This document shows, in pieces, positions 6,376-14,508 of a stretch of DNA of 18,498 nucleotides. A program made the position numbers and the translations under genes. Position 1 is the first letter of the stretch. Every line of letters starts with the position of its first letter. The DNA comes from an uncultured Eubacterium sp. (GTDB lineage Bacteria > Bacillota_A > Clostridia > Lachnospirales > Lachnospiraceae). The notes beneath the pieces were generated by a model. That model ran no database searches, was not told where the DNA came from, and worked only from the letters and a program-made list of their open reading frames with translations. The stretch is taken from NCBI GenBank assembly GCA_948468465.1, contig CAOKJJ010000094.1:1-18498 (forward strand), written 5' to 3'.

Positions 6376-7423
6376 AAAAATATTTAGAATACTTTATATC
6401 CTGCGCCGGGAAATCCGCAGCTGTCCATACATGCTGCTCCCGCATTTTTTCCTCGGTCACGTTAAAGTACTGATAACTGATTTTATTACCTTTGTCCGTA
6501 TCGTCCCATGTGCAGTCTATATATCGGCAGCTGCTGCCTGTTTTTACATAGTTCCAGGCATGCGACACTCCTGCGGCCCTGCCGCAGACTGCCATGGACT
6601 GCAGGCCGCATTTTTTTGCCATCAGATTAAAGGCGGCTGCATAGCCCTGGCAGACTGCCGAGCCGTCTACGAGCGCCCCATATGCGGTAAATGCGTCATC
6701 GTACTGATTGCCTGCCGCTGCCACCCGTTCATTATAACTGCATGTCCGAATCAGATAATTGTGAATCGCTTTTGCTTTTTGCTTCGCGCTCATTCCTGAT
6801 TCGATACATTCTTTTACTGCGTCTTTTGCCGCTTGGTCTGCCGCTTTTATCTTTTTATCCTGTTCCTTTTTCGACAAAGAGCTGCCCCTGTGATAGCCGT
6901 ACGTGCCGTTTGTATTGCGCCACACGACAGTATTGTAATTATACTCCGGGTGCTGCTGCAGCATCTTTACAAAAATCGGATAATAAGATTGCTCACTGTA
7001 ATAGTTTGTTGTATACTTTCTGTTTTTCAAAGCCTTCGCGGCTGCTTTTACCGCCGCGGCCTCCGAGTTCAGGCGTTTGATTTTAATAAATGCATCCTCT
7101 GACAGTTCGATCGTATATTTCGCGTTTGCGCTTGCGCTGTTGGTCTGTTTCTGAAAGCGTACGCTCCCTGCCAGCATGCGGTTCTGGCTTTTGGCAGCCT
7201 CATTCAGCGCATTCCGGATCTGTGCCGTTGTGTAATTGGAAGGCGCGGTAAATGTAACCGTCTGCTTTTTTTGTTTGATTGCCTGTGCAAATGTCTGCTC
7301 AATCTGTTCCAGATTCAGCGCTTTCGACGACGCCTTTGCCTGCTCAGGCTGACAAAAAATCATTCCTGCAAAAAGTAGTGCAAAACAAATGACTGACAGG
7401 CATATGCTTTTTGCTTTTTTCAA
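6374..7423 (-). CDS. secreted transglutaminase-like protein
   Basis: This 349-residue protein has a clear signal peptide: basic KKAK, a hydrophobic stretch to about residue 24, then a likely AKA/S cleavage site near 30. A middle region of unknown function precedes a C-terminal transglutaminase-like (papain-fold) domain. The triad is present as Cys258 (VCQGYA), His288 (SHAWN) and Asp303 (IDCTWDD). Bacterial members are usually extracellular cysteine proteases or amidases of the cell surface rather than cross-linkers. The reaction here is not known. The start is TTG at 7423, with AAAGGAG 10 nt upstream; no ATG precedes the signal peptide. It lies 77 nt after greA on the same strand and may be at the tail of the copper operon or have its own promoter. 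Confidence 0.88.
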   Translation of the reverse strand: MKKAKSICLSVICFALLFAGMIFCQPEQAKASSKALNLEQIEQTFAQAIKQKKQTVTFTAPSNYTTAQIRNALNEAAKSQNRMLAGSVRFQKQTNSASANAKYTIELSEDAFIKIKRLNSEAAAVKAAAKALKNRKYTTNYYSEQSYYPIFVKMLQQHPEYNYNTVVWRNTNGTYGYHRGSSLSKKEQDKKIKAADQAAKDAVKECIESGMSAKQKAKAIHNYLIRTCSYNERVAAAGNQYDDAFTAYGALVDGSAVCQGYAAAFNLMAKKCGLQSMAVCGRAAGVSHAWNYVKTGSSCRYIDCTWDDTDKGNKISYQYFNVTEEKMREQHVWTAADFPAQDIKYSKYF

Positions 7424-7440
7424 ATTTACACTGCTCCTTT

Positions 7441-7489
7441 CTATTTATCATAAAGCCTTCTGTTTATCATAGCGTTTTCTATTTATCGC
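7441..7489. repeat. 19-bp period, three short tandem copies
   Basis: Copies beginning CTATTTATCATAAAGCC (7441), CTGTTTATCATAGCG (7460) and CTATTTATCGCAG (7479) are spaced exactly 19 bp apart in the gap between the greA-like and transglutaminase-like genes. The core is CTRTTTATC. There is no hairpin, so it is not a terminator. It could be a small duplication or a binding array. Confidence 0.6.
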
Positions 7490-7500
7490 AGAACTGCCGC

Positions 7501-8004
7501 TTAAAATCTCCGCAGCTTGTCTGTTCCGTCGTCTACCGTATTTTCAATGGATTTGATAATTACATCATAGCTATACTCTGGATTGACTTTTACGGTCACC
7601 CGGTCCCCGGCTTTATGTCCTAAAATCGCCTTCCCAATCGGTGAATCAATACTGATCATCCCTTTCAGGGAATTTCCGCGGACCGTCGTCACCAGCTTGA
7701 ACGTTTCTGTCTCGTCATCATCCTCGAAATAAACGGTTACGGTATTATCAAGTCCTACCTCGTCCGTATTGGATTCCGCGTCTATAATCTGCGCCGTTTT
7801 AATCATTTTCTCCAGATAACGGATTCTGCTTTCGTTTTGATTTTTATCTTTTTTCGCCGCATGGTACTCAAAATTTTCACTTAAATCCCCCTGCGCACGC
7901 GCTTCCTTTACGGCCTCCAGCGCCTGCTTTCTGACAACAAGCCTGCGGTATTCGATCTCCTCCTCCATACGTGCAATGTCTTTTCTGGTCATTTTGTCAT
8001 GCAT
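7501..8004 (-). CDS. greA: GreA/GreB-family transcription elongation factor
   Basis: This 167-residue protein would enter the secondary channel of RNA polymerase and stimulate cleavage of backtracked RNA. The N-terminal coiled coil carries the tip motif GDLSENFEYHAA, with Asp40 and Glu43 matching the catalytic acids Asp41 and Glu44 of E. coli GreA. The C-terminal FKBP-like domain includes ISIDSPIGKAILGHKAGD. The ATG at 8004 has GAGG 7 nt upstream; a TTG at 8022 gives a longer frame but has no better site. It starts 24 nt after the copper ATPase stop on the same strand, so it is probably co-transcribed with csoR and copA. That is not the usual greA neighbourhood, which suggests a second copy. 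The symbol reflects family, not proven orthology. Confidence 0.9.
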   Translation of the reverse strand: MHDKMTRKDIARMEEEIEYRRLVVRKQALEAVKEARAQGDLSENFEYHAAKKDKNQNESRIRYLEKMIKTAQIIDAESNTDEVGLDNTVTVYFEDDDETETFKLVTTVRGNSLKGMISIDSPIGKAILGHKAGDRVTVKVNPEYSYDVIIKSIENTVDDGTDKLRRF

Positions 8005-8028
8005 ACTTATCCTCTTTTCCAACTATGG

Positions 8029-8238
8029 CTACTGGATTTCCAATACCTTATAATCCTGATCTTCCACTGTTTTTTTCAGTATATCATCTTCGATCTGCGC
8101 ATGGAACTTTACAACTGCCGTTCCGGCTTCATGGCTTACAACCGCCTCGTCTACCTGCTCCAGCGCTTCCAGGCATTTTTTTACTCTTGCCTCACAGTGG
8201 CCGCACATCATACCTTCGATTTTCATTGTCTTTTCCAT
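8029..8238 (-). CDS. nested CopZ-like copper chaperone, internal start within copA
   Basis: The last 69 codons of the copper ATPase gene form a complete HMA/CopZ domain ([18 protein letters not shown] onward) that begins with its own ATG at 8238. AAGGAGG at 8253-8247 lies 8 nt before that ATG, inside the linker codons. This is as good a ribosome binding site as any gene in the window. Two readings are possible. The domain may exist only as the ATPase tail, or ribosomes may also start here and make a free chaperone that feeds copper to the pump and to CsoR. A stand-alone copZ gene next to copA is the common arrangement in Firmicutes, so a lost stop codon between the two is the simple explanation. 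Independent translation is inferred. Confidence 0.6.
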   Translation of the reverse strand: MEKTMKIEGMMCGHCEARVKKCLEALEQVDEAVVSHEAGTAVVKFHAQIEDDILKKTVEDQDYKVLEIQ

Positions 8239-10560
8239 GGATAATTCCTCCTTATGATTTTGATTATTTTGAGTTTTCTTTCTTGCTTTATCTTTGGACG
8301 CGTCATGAATGGATACCAGATTCAGGCGAAGCGCATTTGTAACGACGCAGAAGCTGGAAAGGCTCATCGCAGCCGCGCCGAACATCGGGTTTAACTGCCA
8401 GTGGAACAGAGGAATCCACACCCCCGCAGCCAATGGAATCCCAATGATATTGTAAATAAACGCCCAGAACAGGTTCTCATGAATATTGCGCAGCGTTGCG
8501 CGGCTCAGCCTGATGGCCGCAGGCACATCGAGCAGGCTGCTTTTCATCAGTACCACATCCGCCGCGTCTATCGCAATATCGGTTCCTGCGCCGATCGCAA
8601 TGCCGATATCCGCTCTTGTAAGCGCCGGCGCGTCATTCATGCCGTCGCCAACCATGGCTACCCGTCCCTGCTGCCTGAGCGAGCGGATCACACTTTCTTT
8701 TCCGTCAGGCAGCACGCCCGCGATGACTTCATCTACGCCTGCCTGTCTTCCAATCGCCTTTGCGGTGCGCTCATGGTCGCCTGTGAGCATCACGACACGA
8801 ATGCCCATATTCTGCAGCTCCCGTACGGCCTGCGGGCTGTCTTCTTTGATGACATCCGCTACCGCGATCATGCCAAGCATCTGTCCGTCTTTTGCAAAAA
8901 ACAGCGGCGTTTTCCCTTCCGCGGCAAGCTGTTCGGATGTTTGCAGCAGCTGCGGCGATATGTGCGCGTGACCGCCGATAAATCTGCCATTGCCCCCGGC
9001 CAGCCTTGCTCCTTCATATACAGCTGTCAGCCCGTTTCCAGGCAGTGCTTCAAATTCGTTTACTTCTTTTCCTTCAATCCCTTGTTCCTTAGCATATTCA
9101 CGTACAGCGCCAGCCAGCGGATGTTCGCTTTTTCGTTCCAGCGCATCTGCTAAAAAAAGCAGTTCCTGCTCCGTCACACCGTCTGCCGGCACAACGTCTG
9201 TCACTTTCGGCGTGCCGTTCGTAATCGTTCCGGTTTTATCCAATGCGACAATGTCTGTCCTGCCTGTCTCTTCCAGCGAGACAGCCGTCTTAAACATAAT
9301 CCCGCTTTTTGCGCCCACGCCGTTGCCGACCATAATCGCAACGGGGGTTGCCAGGCCGAGCGCACACGGGCAGCTGATTACAAGCACCGATATCCCTCTG
9401 GCCAGCGCAAAACCGATGCTTTCTCCCGCTAACAGCCAAACCAGAATCGTCACCGCGGCAATCGCAATAACCGCCGGAACAAACACACCGGATACACGAT
9501 CCGCCACTTTTGCAATCGGGGCCTTTGTAGCGGCCGCATCACTGACCATGCGGATAATCTGCGACAGCGTTGTATCTTCACCGACCCTGACAGCCTCGCA
9601 TTTTAAAAAACCAGACTGATTGACTGTCGCAGCAGATACGGCATCTCCATGCGCCTTGTCCACCGGGATGCTTTCCCCCGTCAGCGCCGCTTCGTTTACA
9701 GCGCTGTTTCCTTCCAGAACCACGCCGTCTACCGGAATATTTTCTCCGGGACGGACTACGAAAACATCGCCCTTTTGCACCTGCTTAATATCAACCTGCT
9801 CTTCCTGTCCGTCTTTGATAATGGTCGCCGTCTTTGGCGCAAGCTTCATCAGCCCCTTTAATGCATCGGTCGTCTTTCCCTTTGAACGGGCTTCCAGCAT
9901 CTTTCCTACCGTAATCAGCGTCAGGATCATAGCCGCTGACTCAAAGTAAAACTCATGCATATACGCCATTACCCCGTCCATATCTCCACGCATCTGCGCA
10001 TCTGTCATTGCAAACAGCGCATACGTACTGTAAACAAAAGCTGCCGCCGAACCAAGCGCTACGAGCGTATCCATATTCGGCGCCTTATGCCACAGGCTCT
10101 TAAAGCCGCTGATGAAAAATTTTTGGTTCACCACCATAATTATAACGGTTAACAGCAGTTGTATCAACCCCATAGCTACATGATTTTCACTTAAAAATGA
10201 AGGAACCGGCCAGTTCCACATCATATGCCCCATGGAGACATACATCAGCACAATTAAAAATCCAAGTGATGCATACAGCCGTTTTTTCAGCACAGGCGTA
10301 TCATGATCCGCCAGCATTTCCTCTTCCTGCGCGGCTGATGCGCTGTGCTCCGCCGATGCGGCGTTTTTCTGTGCGGCTCCATAGCCTGCCTGCTCTACCG
10401 CCTGAATGACTGCGCCCGCATCAGCCGTTCCTTCCACTCCCATTGAATTGGTCAGCAGACTGACGGAGCAGGATGTTACGCCCGGCACTTTTGACACCGC
10501 CTTTTCCACACGCGCACTGCAGGCCGCACAGCTCATTCCCGTAACCGTATATTGTTCCAT
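8029..10560 (-). CDS. copA: copper-exporting P1B-type ATPase with C-terminal CopZ domain
   Basis: This 843-residue ATPase exports Cu(I) across the membrane. An N-terminal heavy-metal-associated domain has GMSCAAC (Cys11/Cys14). Eight membrane segments follow. The TM6 metal site is CPC (397-399, in [11 protein letters not shown]), the phosphorylated Asp441 is in DKTGT, His480-Pro481 is the P1B signature, and GDGMND is at 638-643. After the last membrane segment a linker (about 745-774) leads into a second HMA domain at 775-843 with GMMCGHC (Cys786/Cys789), equivalent to the copper chaperone CopZ. AAGGAGG 11 nt upstream of the ATG supports the start. The gene follows csoR by 45 nt and is controlled from the csoR promoter. 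Cu(I) is the best substrate given CPC and CsoR, with Ag(I) also possible. Confidence 0.95.
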   Translation of the reverse strand: MEQYTVTGMSCAACSARVEKAVSKVPGVTSCSVSLLTNSMGVEGTADAGAVIQAVEQAGYGAAQKNAASAEHSASAAQEEEMLADHDTPVLKKRLYASLGFLIVLMYVSMGHMMWNWPVPSFLSENHVAMGLIQLLLTVIIMVVNQKFFISGFKSLWHKAPNMDTLVALGSAAAFVYSTYALFAMTDAQMRGDMDGVMAYMHEFYFESAAMILTLITVGKMLEARSKGKTTDALKGLMKLAPKTATIIKDGQEEQVDIKQVQKGDVFVVRPGENIPVDGVVLEGNSAVNEAALTGESIPVDKAHGDAVSAATVNQSGFLKCEAVRVGEDTTLSQIIRMVSDAAATKAPIAKVADRVSGVFVPAVIAIAAVTILVWLLAGESIGFALARGISVLVISCPCALGLATPVAIMVGNGVGAKSGIMFKTAVSLEETGRTDIVALDKTGTITNGTPKVTDVVPADGVTEQELLFLADALERKSEHPLAGAVREYAKEQGIEGKEVNEFEALPGNGLTAVYEGARLAGGNGRFIGGHAHISPQLLQTSEQLAAEGKTPLFFAKDGQMLGMIAVADVIKEDSPQAVRELQNMGIRVVMLTGDHERTAKAIGRQAGVDEVIAGVLPDGKESVIRSLRQQGRVAMVGDGMNDAPALTRADIGIAIGAGTDIAIDAADVVLMKSSLLDVPAAIRLSRATLRNIHENLFWAFIYNIIGIPLAAGVWIPLFHWQLNPMFGAAAMSLSSFCVVTNALRLNLVSIHDASKDKARKKTQNNQNHKEELSMEKTMKIEGMMCGHCEARVKKCLEALEQVDEAVVSHEAGTAVVKFHAQIEDDILKKTVEDQDYKVLEIQ
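8247..8253 (-). promoter_or_regulatory. internal ribosome binding site within copA
   Basis: AAGGAGG on the minus strand lies inside the copA linker, 8 nt before an in-frame ATG. It would allow separate translation of the CopZ-like domain. Confidence 0.65.
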
Positions 10561-10605
10561 TGTTCCAATCGCCTCCTTTTTGATTCTTGTCTAAGTTCCC
10601 AAGCC

Positions 10606-10962
10606 TTATTTCATTAACTTCTGCAGCACCGCTACCAGTTCATCTACAGTCTCTTCTTTTCCATCCAGAATATCCCTTGTCACACACGTTTTTATATGAT
10701 TGGCAAGCAGTACCTTATTAAAGCTGTTCAGCGCCGCGTTTACTGCCGCAACCTGCACAAGAATATCCGTACAGTAAGCATCCTTTTCCACCATGCCCCG
10801 AATGCCGCGCACCTGTCCTTCAATCCGATTCAGGCGATGAATCAGGTCTTTATATTCCTGTTCTGCACGTTCTTTTATTTTGCCGGTGTCTGTATGGAAG
10901 CTGCAGCATGCACCGCCTGCATCTTTCTCTGGCTGATGATTATTATTTTCCTTTTGCTGCAT
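10606..10962 (-). CDS. csoR: CsoR-family copper-sensing repressor
   Basis: This 118-residue all-helical repressor (DUF156/CsoR-RcnR-FrmR family) leaves DNA when it binds Cu(I). The copper ligands are Cys64 (AYCTDIL), His89 and Cys93 (NHIKTCV). They have the same 25- and 4-residue spacings as Cys36-His61-Cys65 of the M. tuberculosis protein. The N-terminal 35 residues are longer than usual and include GGACCSFHTD, a Cys-Cys-x-x-His cluster that might bind metal. GAGG 9 nt before the ATG supports the start. It heads the operon with copA, and a matching operator overlaps the promoter. Autoregulation with copper induction is strongly implied. Confidence 0.94.
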   Translation of the reverse strand: MQQKENNNHQPEKDAGGACCSFHTDTGKIKERAEQEYKDLIHRLNRIEGQVRGIRGMVEKDAYCTDILVQVAAVNAALNSFNKVLLANHIKTCVTRDILDGKEETVDELVAVLQKLMK

Positions 10963-11037
10963 ATTTATTTCCTCGTTTCCTTATTCACTTTCTTTGTCGT
11001 CTTTCTTTTTCTGTCTTTTTGTTTTACCGTCTTGTAC

Positions 11038-11066
11038 ATTATATACCCCTATAGGGTATATTGCAA
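11038..11066 (-). promoter_or_regulatory. csoR-copA operon promoter
   Basis: On the minus strand TTGCAA (11066-11061), a 17-bp spacer and TATAAT (11043-11038) form a strong promoter. The spacer is exactly the right-hand 17 bases of the CsoR operator, so the repressor and RNA polymerase cannot both bind. The csoR start codon is about 75 nt downstream. Confidence 0.9.
11042..11060. promoter_or_regulatory. CsoR operator
   Basis: TATACCCCTATAGGGTATA is a GC-centred near-palindrome of the TACCC...GGGTA type recognised by CsoR proteins. It lies in the spacer of the csoR-copA promoter. Confidence 0.9.
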
Positions 11067-11157
11067 CCATTTTTTACAAAAATAAAGACCTTACAAAAAA
11101 CAGCTCTGTCGCTTTCTTCTGCAAAGTCCTATATACTATATGTTATGAAATGAAACT

Positions 11158-12840
11158 CTATGGATACGCAAGCTCAACCCTGCACGTTTTTTTATAACAT
11201 GCAATACCATATTTCAGCACTTTGCGCATGCTGTCATCCAAAAGCCTCTGTGCATACCTGTTTGCTTCGATCTGTTCCAAAGCTTTCCTGCAGCCTTCTT
11301 CAAGGCTTATTCCATCCAGATACTCTACTTCCATTACAATACCAATCTCCTCATCTTCAATTTCGATAAGAATATCACTGTAACCATCCCCGGATTCCCG
11401 ATTAGAAAATACTGCCCATGATTCTTTATAGGCAAACAGTCCCATTAATATGCCATGATAATAGTTTTCTTTTAATTTCTTTTTCACAAAGGTATCCCGG
11501 ATGCTGATTGTCTTTTTTAAATACATGCCAAACTGTTTTTCTACTTCTTCTGCATCCCCGCTTTTGACCGCTTCACAAAAACGTTCTACTGTTTTTCCGT
11601 CTTTTCGGATACTTTTTGCAAAAAATTCCATAATCTGTTCCGTAAATACTTTGCGGATTTCCATATTTGGAATCACCAGACGGAACAAACCATCTTTTGG
11701 TCTGCCCTGCTGCGTTAAGTATCCTGTCATAAACAAAACGCTCCATAGATTGTCTGCCGAGCGGTACAGCTCCCGATATGTCAGATCCGTACGGATTTTT
11801 TTTGTTACTGTCTCCCCTGCCACAAGCCTCTCAATCTCCTGTCTGACTGTCACATTGCGCGAATTTTCTATAAAATGTCTGACCACATCATTGCTGCTTG
11901 TATTCGTCCAATAGCCTCTTGGCTCCGCATCCGGTTCTGTCCGCATCAAATCACAGTAATTCATCACATCCCATGGACAGTAAATATCCGCGTTTCCAAA
12001 ACGATAGCCGTCATACCATTCCTTTACTGCGTCATACGCATCTGACTGCTCATAATACTCCAGCAAATCCCTTACTTCCCTGTCCGTAAATCCAAAATAC
12101 TCCTGATACTCAACTTCTGCAACCGATAATACTTTCAGATTATTCAGACCTGTAAATATACTTTCCTTTGCTATGCGCAGGCACCCGGTCAGCACCGCAA
12201 ACTGTAAACTGTCATTCGTCTTAAACGCCTGCTCAAACATGTTTCTGATCAGCAAAACCATCTCGTCATAATAATCCTGTTCAAAAGCTTTTGCAAGCGG
12301 CACATCATACTCATCTATCAGTATAATCACTTTTTGTCCATAATGCTTTTTGAGCAGATAAGACAATTCCCTCAGGCTGCCGCAAAGCACGGCCTCCTTC
12401 ATATCCGGCTGCAAAAGCAGCTGAAACGCTTCCTTATCTAAAGGTGTCAGTCTGCAGCTTTCCAGCAGATACTGATGCTTTCTCGCTTCTTCACTGATGA
12501 TTCTCACTGCCATATCACGTGCTGTTTCATAACTGCCCGCACTGATTCCTTTTAACGATATTGCTATCACCGGATACTTCCCCATATATTTTTCACAGAT
12601 CTGTGTTTCTCTGGATATTGCCAGTCCGTCAAAAATATCCTTATCACTATCCGGTTCAAAAAAATAACGGAGCATGCTCATGTTCAGCGATTTGCCAAAC
12701 CGCCTGGGACGGGTAAACAGGTTTACCTTTCCCCAATTTGTGGCCAGTTCTTTGATCATACCTGTCTTATCCACATAATAAAATTCTCCGTTTCGAATTT
12801 CCTTAAAATTTTCAATGCCAATTGGAAGTCTGCCGCGCAT
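11158..12840 (-). CDS. AAA-ATPase-like / PD-(D/E)XK family protein
   Basis: This 560-residue protein combines an N-terminal AAA-ATPase-like domain (PF09820 type) with a C-terminal DUF1703 PD-(D/E)XK-like domain. The opening pattern (LPIGIENFKEIR, then YYVDKTGMI) is characteristic. The P-loop is RPRRFGKS (44-51), and the Walker B region is VIILIDEYD (171-179). The nuclease-like C-terminus shows GYSDILI (Asp489), then IVMEVEY, where family members usually have E-x-K; here Glu504 is followed by Glu506 in place of the lysine. This family is widespread, often multi-copy, in gut Firmicutes and Bacteroidetes, and its function is not settled. AAGGGGG before the ATG supports the start. It stands alone between the copper block and the 55-codon gene. 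Confidence 0.9.
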   Translation of the reverse strand: MRGRLPIGIENFKEIRNGEFYYVDKTGMIKELATNWGKVNLFTRPRRFGKSLNMSMLRYFFEPDSDKDIFDGLAISRETQICEKYMGKYPVIAISLKGISAGSYETARDMAVRIISEEARKHQYLLESCRLTPLDKEAFQLLLQPDMKEAVLCGSLRELSYLLKKHYGQKVIILIDEYDVPLAKAFEQDYYDEMVLLIRNMFEQAFKTNDSLQFAVLTGCLRIAKESIFTGLNNLKVLSVAEVEYQEYFGFTDREVRDLLEYYEQSDAYDAVKEWYDGYRFGNADIYCPWDVMNYCDLMRTEPDAEPRGYWTNTSSNDVVRHFIENSRNVTVRQEIERLVAGETVTKKIRTDLTYRELYRSADNLWSVLFMTGYLTQQGRPKDGLFRLVIPNMEIRKVFTEQIMEFFAKSIRKDGKTVERFCEAVKSGDAEEVEKQFGMYLKKTISIRDTFVKKKLKENYYHGILMGLFAYKESWAVFSNRESGDGYSDILIEIEDEEIGIVMEVEYLDGISLEEGCRKALEQIEANRYAQRLLDDSMRKVLKYGIACYKKTCRVELAYP

Positions 12841-13144
12841 AATTCCCCCTTCCCACGTTGTTGAAAACGCTGACCGTTTTAGGCGTGTGATGCATTTACG
12901 TTAAATTTCTTTTGGAGCTTTTATCCTTATGATACCTGATTGGCATGGACTTATCAAGAAGCATTTGGAATTACGGCTGTTCCCTGTCTGGTTTCGTGGG
13001 GATTTTTGTCTGGCTTTATTGCTCATTTGAAAAAGAATAAATCTACTGAAATACATATAAAAAACATAGTCCAAATAAATAAAATATGATATACTGAACA
13101 AGATAAAAACACTTTTCTTTTCATGTGAAAGGGGGATATACGAT
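12841..13144. other. intergenic region with possible coding relic
   Basis: This gap of about 300 nt holds a small inverted repeat (AAAACG 12864-12869 with CGTTTT 12875-12880). It also holds a plus-strand frame broken by a TGA at 12937. The frame reads LNFFWSFYPYDT before the stop and, after it, WTYQEAFGITAVPCLVSWGF and a basic tail, ending at 13089. The hydrophobic stretch looks like a decayed end of a membrane protein, but I cannot name the family and it may be chance. The right end holds the promoter of the next gene. A minus-strand frame here starts with TTG, lacks a ribosome binding site and is not considered real. Confidence 0.35.
13067..13095 (+). promoter_or_regulatory. putative promoter of the 55-codon gene
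   Basis: TAGTCC (13067-13072), a 17-bp spacer and TATACT (13090-13095) lie 50 nt before the ATG at 13145. The -10 is good and the -35 is weak (three of six bases). Confidence 0.5.
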
Positions 13145-13312
13145 ATGCCAACGAACGAAAAAGAGATTAATTGTAATTTATTTGATCAGCTTTCCATTTT
13201 GGAACGAATCGAAGCCGTAGCAAAAGAAGAAGCCGTATTAAAACAGATTGAAATAGAACGAAGACAAATAGAACGAAAACTCTATCAGCAACCGCCATTG
13301 AAAACTGAATGA
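13145..13312 (+). CDS. small coiled-coil protein, 55 residues, unknown function
   Basis: This is a complete 56-codon frame from ATG to TGA. It is preceded by AAAGGGGG about 9 nt upstream and followed 17 nt later by a strong intrinsic terminator. The protein starts MPTNEKEINC and then has a long charged helix (residues about 13-47) rich in Glu, Arg, Ile and Leu, with heptad-like spacing: LFDQLSILERIEAVAKEEAV, then LKQIEIERRQIERKLYQQ. It has no membrane segment or signal peptide. There are no Cys or His ligand clusters. It stands alone with its own promoter and terminator, so it is a true small gene rather than noise. I do not recognise the family. A dimeric helical regulator or a partner protein would fit, but this is speculation. 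Confidence 0.75.
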   Translation: MPTNEKEINCNLFDQLSILERIEAVAKEEAVLKQIEIERRQIERKLYQQPPLKTE

Positions 13313-13329
13313 CGTATATTACAAACATA

Positions 13330-13366
13330 ATGGTTAGATTCCCATAAATAGAATCTAACCATTTTT
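13330..13366 (+). terminator. intrinsic terminator of the 55-codon gene
   Basis: A perfect 12-bp stem (ATGGTTAGATTC at 13330-13341 with GAATCTAACCAT at 13351-13362) encloses a 9-nt loop. Five T's follow (13362-13366, the first being the last stem base). Confidence 0.92.
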
Positions 13367-13414
13367 CATGACTTCTTTATCTAAAACTTCACGAAAGAGA
13401 TTTATCAGCAACAT

Positions 13415-14341
13415 TTACTCATACTCATATTTCCTCAATATCCCAACTCCAATCGGATACGGTCCCGTATGAACACCCACGGTCGCTCCGATCTGATGAA
13501 TTTCCACCTCCGGCTCAATTTGATCTTGATTTTTTCCATCCGTAACAGCTGCCAGTGACTGGCAGACCTGTTCCCGAAACGCTGCGGCTTCTTCATAATC
13601 ATAGCCATATCCGACATTGACCACATACTGGCTGACATCCTGCCCATTCTCTTTAAAAAATGCCGCAATCAGTTCCAGTACTTTATCTTTTGATTTCTTT
13701 CTGCTTCTCGCAAGGCCGGATGGAAAGATCTCGCCGTCCTTCATCGTAATCAGCGGACGTATATTCAACGTATTGGCCGCAAGACCCATAAGCTTACCGA
13801 CCCTGCCGCCATGCACCAGATAGGACATTCCGCCTACTGTAAATAAAATCCGGCCTGTTTCCCGCAGCTTCAGCAGTTTTTGAATATTATCCTCATAAGA
13901 AATGCCGGCTTTTTGCATACGGACAGCTTCCTTTACAAACATCCCTTCCAGTACAGTATTCAATGTAGAATCCAGCACTGTAATCTTCGCCTGCGGATAA
14001 GCTTCCCTTGTCATTTCAGCTGCCGTCAAAGCCGATTGATAAGAACCGGAAAATTTGGCCGTTATGCAGATGCAGATAACAGGAACCCCCTCCTTTGCGT
14101 AACTGTCAAATGCATCTATATAATCCTGCACCGAAGGCATAGATGTCTTTGGAAATACCTTCGGATCATCTACCATTTTTTGGTAAAATTCCCGAATGTC
14201 TACTTCCACGATTTCCTTTTGATAGGTCTGACTGTCAAAGGATACATAAAACGGTACTACATCCACATTGTTTTCCTTTGCATCAATCACTCCGAGATCT
14301 GACGCTCCATCTGCAATAATCTTATATTCCTGTGTATCCAT
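13415..14341 (-). CDS. DegV family fatty-acid-binding protein
   Basis: This 308-residue DegV protein (PF02645) binds a fatty acid. In Firmicutes, members act like FakB, presenting exogenous fatty acids to the kinase FakA for phosphorylation. Family features are the opening YKIIADGASDLG, the TSMPS motif near residue 71, the lipid head-group region ITAKFSGSYQSA, the GGMSYLVHGGRVGK loop, and the C-terminal GATVGVHTGPYPIGVG. An upstream ATG at 14374 would add 11 residues, but AGGAG 9 nt before 14341 and the family start pattern favour the shorter form. It is a single gene with no fakA nearby. The small inverted repeat CATTA/TAATG just upstream overlaps its presumed promoter. Confidence 0.93.
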   Translation of the reverse strand: MDTQEYKIIADGASDLGVIDAKENNVDVVPFYVSFDSQTYQKEIVEVDIREFYQKMVDDPKVFPKTSMPSVQDYIDAFDSYAKEGVPVICICITAKFSGSYQSALTAAEMTREAYPQAKITVLDSTLNTVLEGMFVKEAVRMQKAGISYEDNIQKLLKLRETGRILFTVGGMSYLVHGGRVGKLMGLAANTLNIRPLITMKDGEIFPSGLARSRKKSKDKVLELIAAFFKENGQDVSQYVVNVGYGYDYEEAAAFREQVCQSLAAVTDGKNQDQIEPEVEIHQIGATVGVHTGPYPIGVGILRKYEYE

Positions 14342-14479
14342 ACTCTCACTCCTGACATGTATGAACCAGAACATTTTTCAAACACGTTCCAGGTTCCGTT
14401 TTAACATAGTTTCTGATACTACATTACAGTATAATGCTTTCCAGCGTAATTGTGTATAAAAACTTTATGAAATTTTCTG

Positions 14480-14508
14480 TTGACAATTTCCTTTTTTTGT
14501 TTTATTAT
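14480..14508 (+). promoter_or_regulatory. marR-MATE operon promoter
   Basis: A consensus TTGACA (14480-14485), a 17-bp spacer and TATTAT (14503-14508) form a strong promoter. The -10 box overlaps the left arm of the palindrome at 14504-14525. Confidence 0.9.

Noticed and set aside
8401..10594. Several long plus-strand frames opposite copA.
   Set aside because: They are antisense shadows of a GC-rich gene with all P-type ATPase motifs on the minus strand, and their products have low-complexity or implausible composition.
12901..13101. Minus-strand 66-codon frame.
   Set aside because: It begins at TTG with no ribosome binding site, has biased AT-rich codons and overlaps the promoter region of the 55-residue gene.
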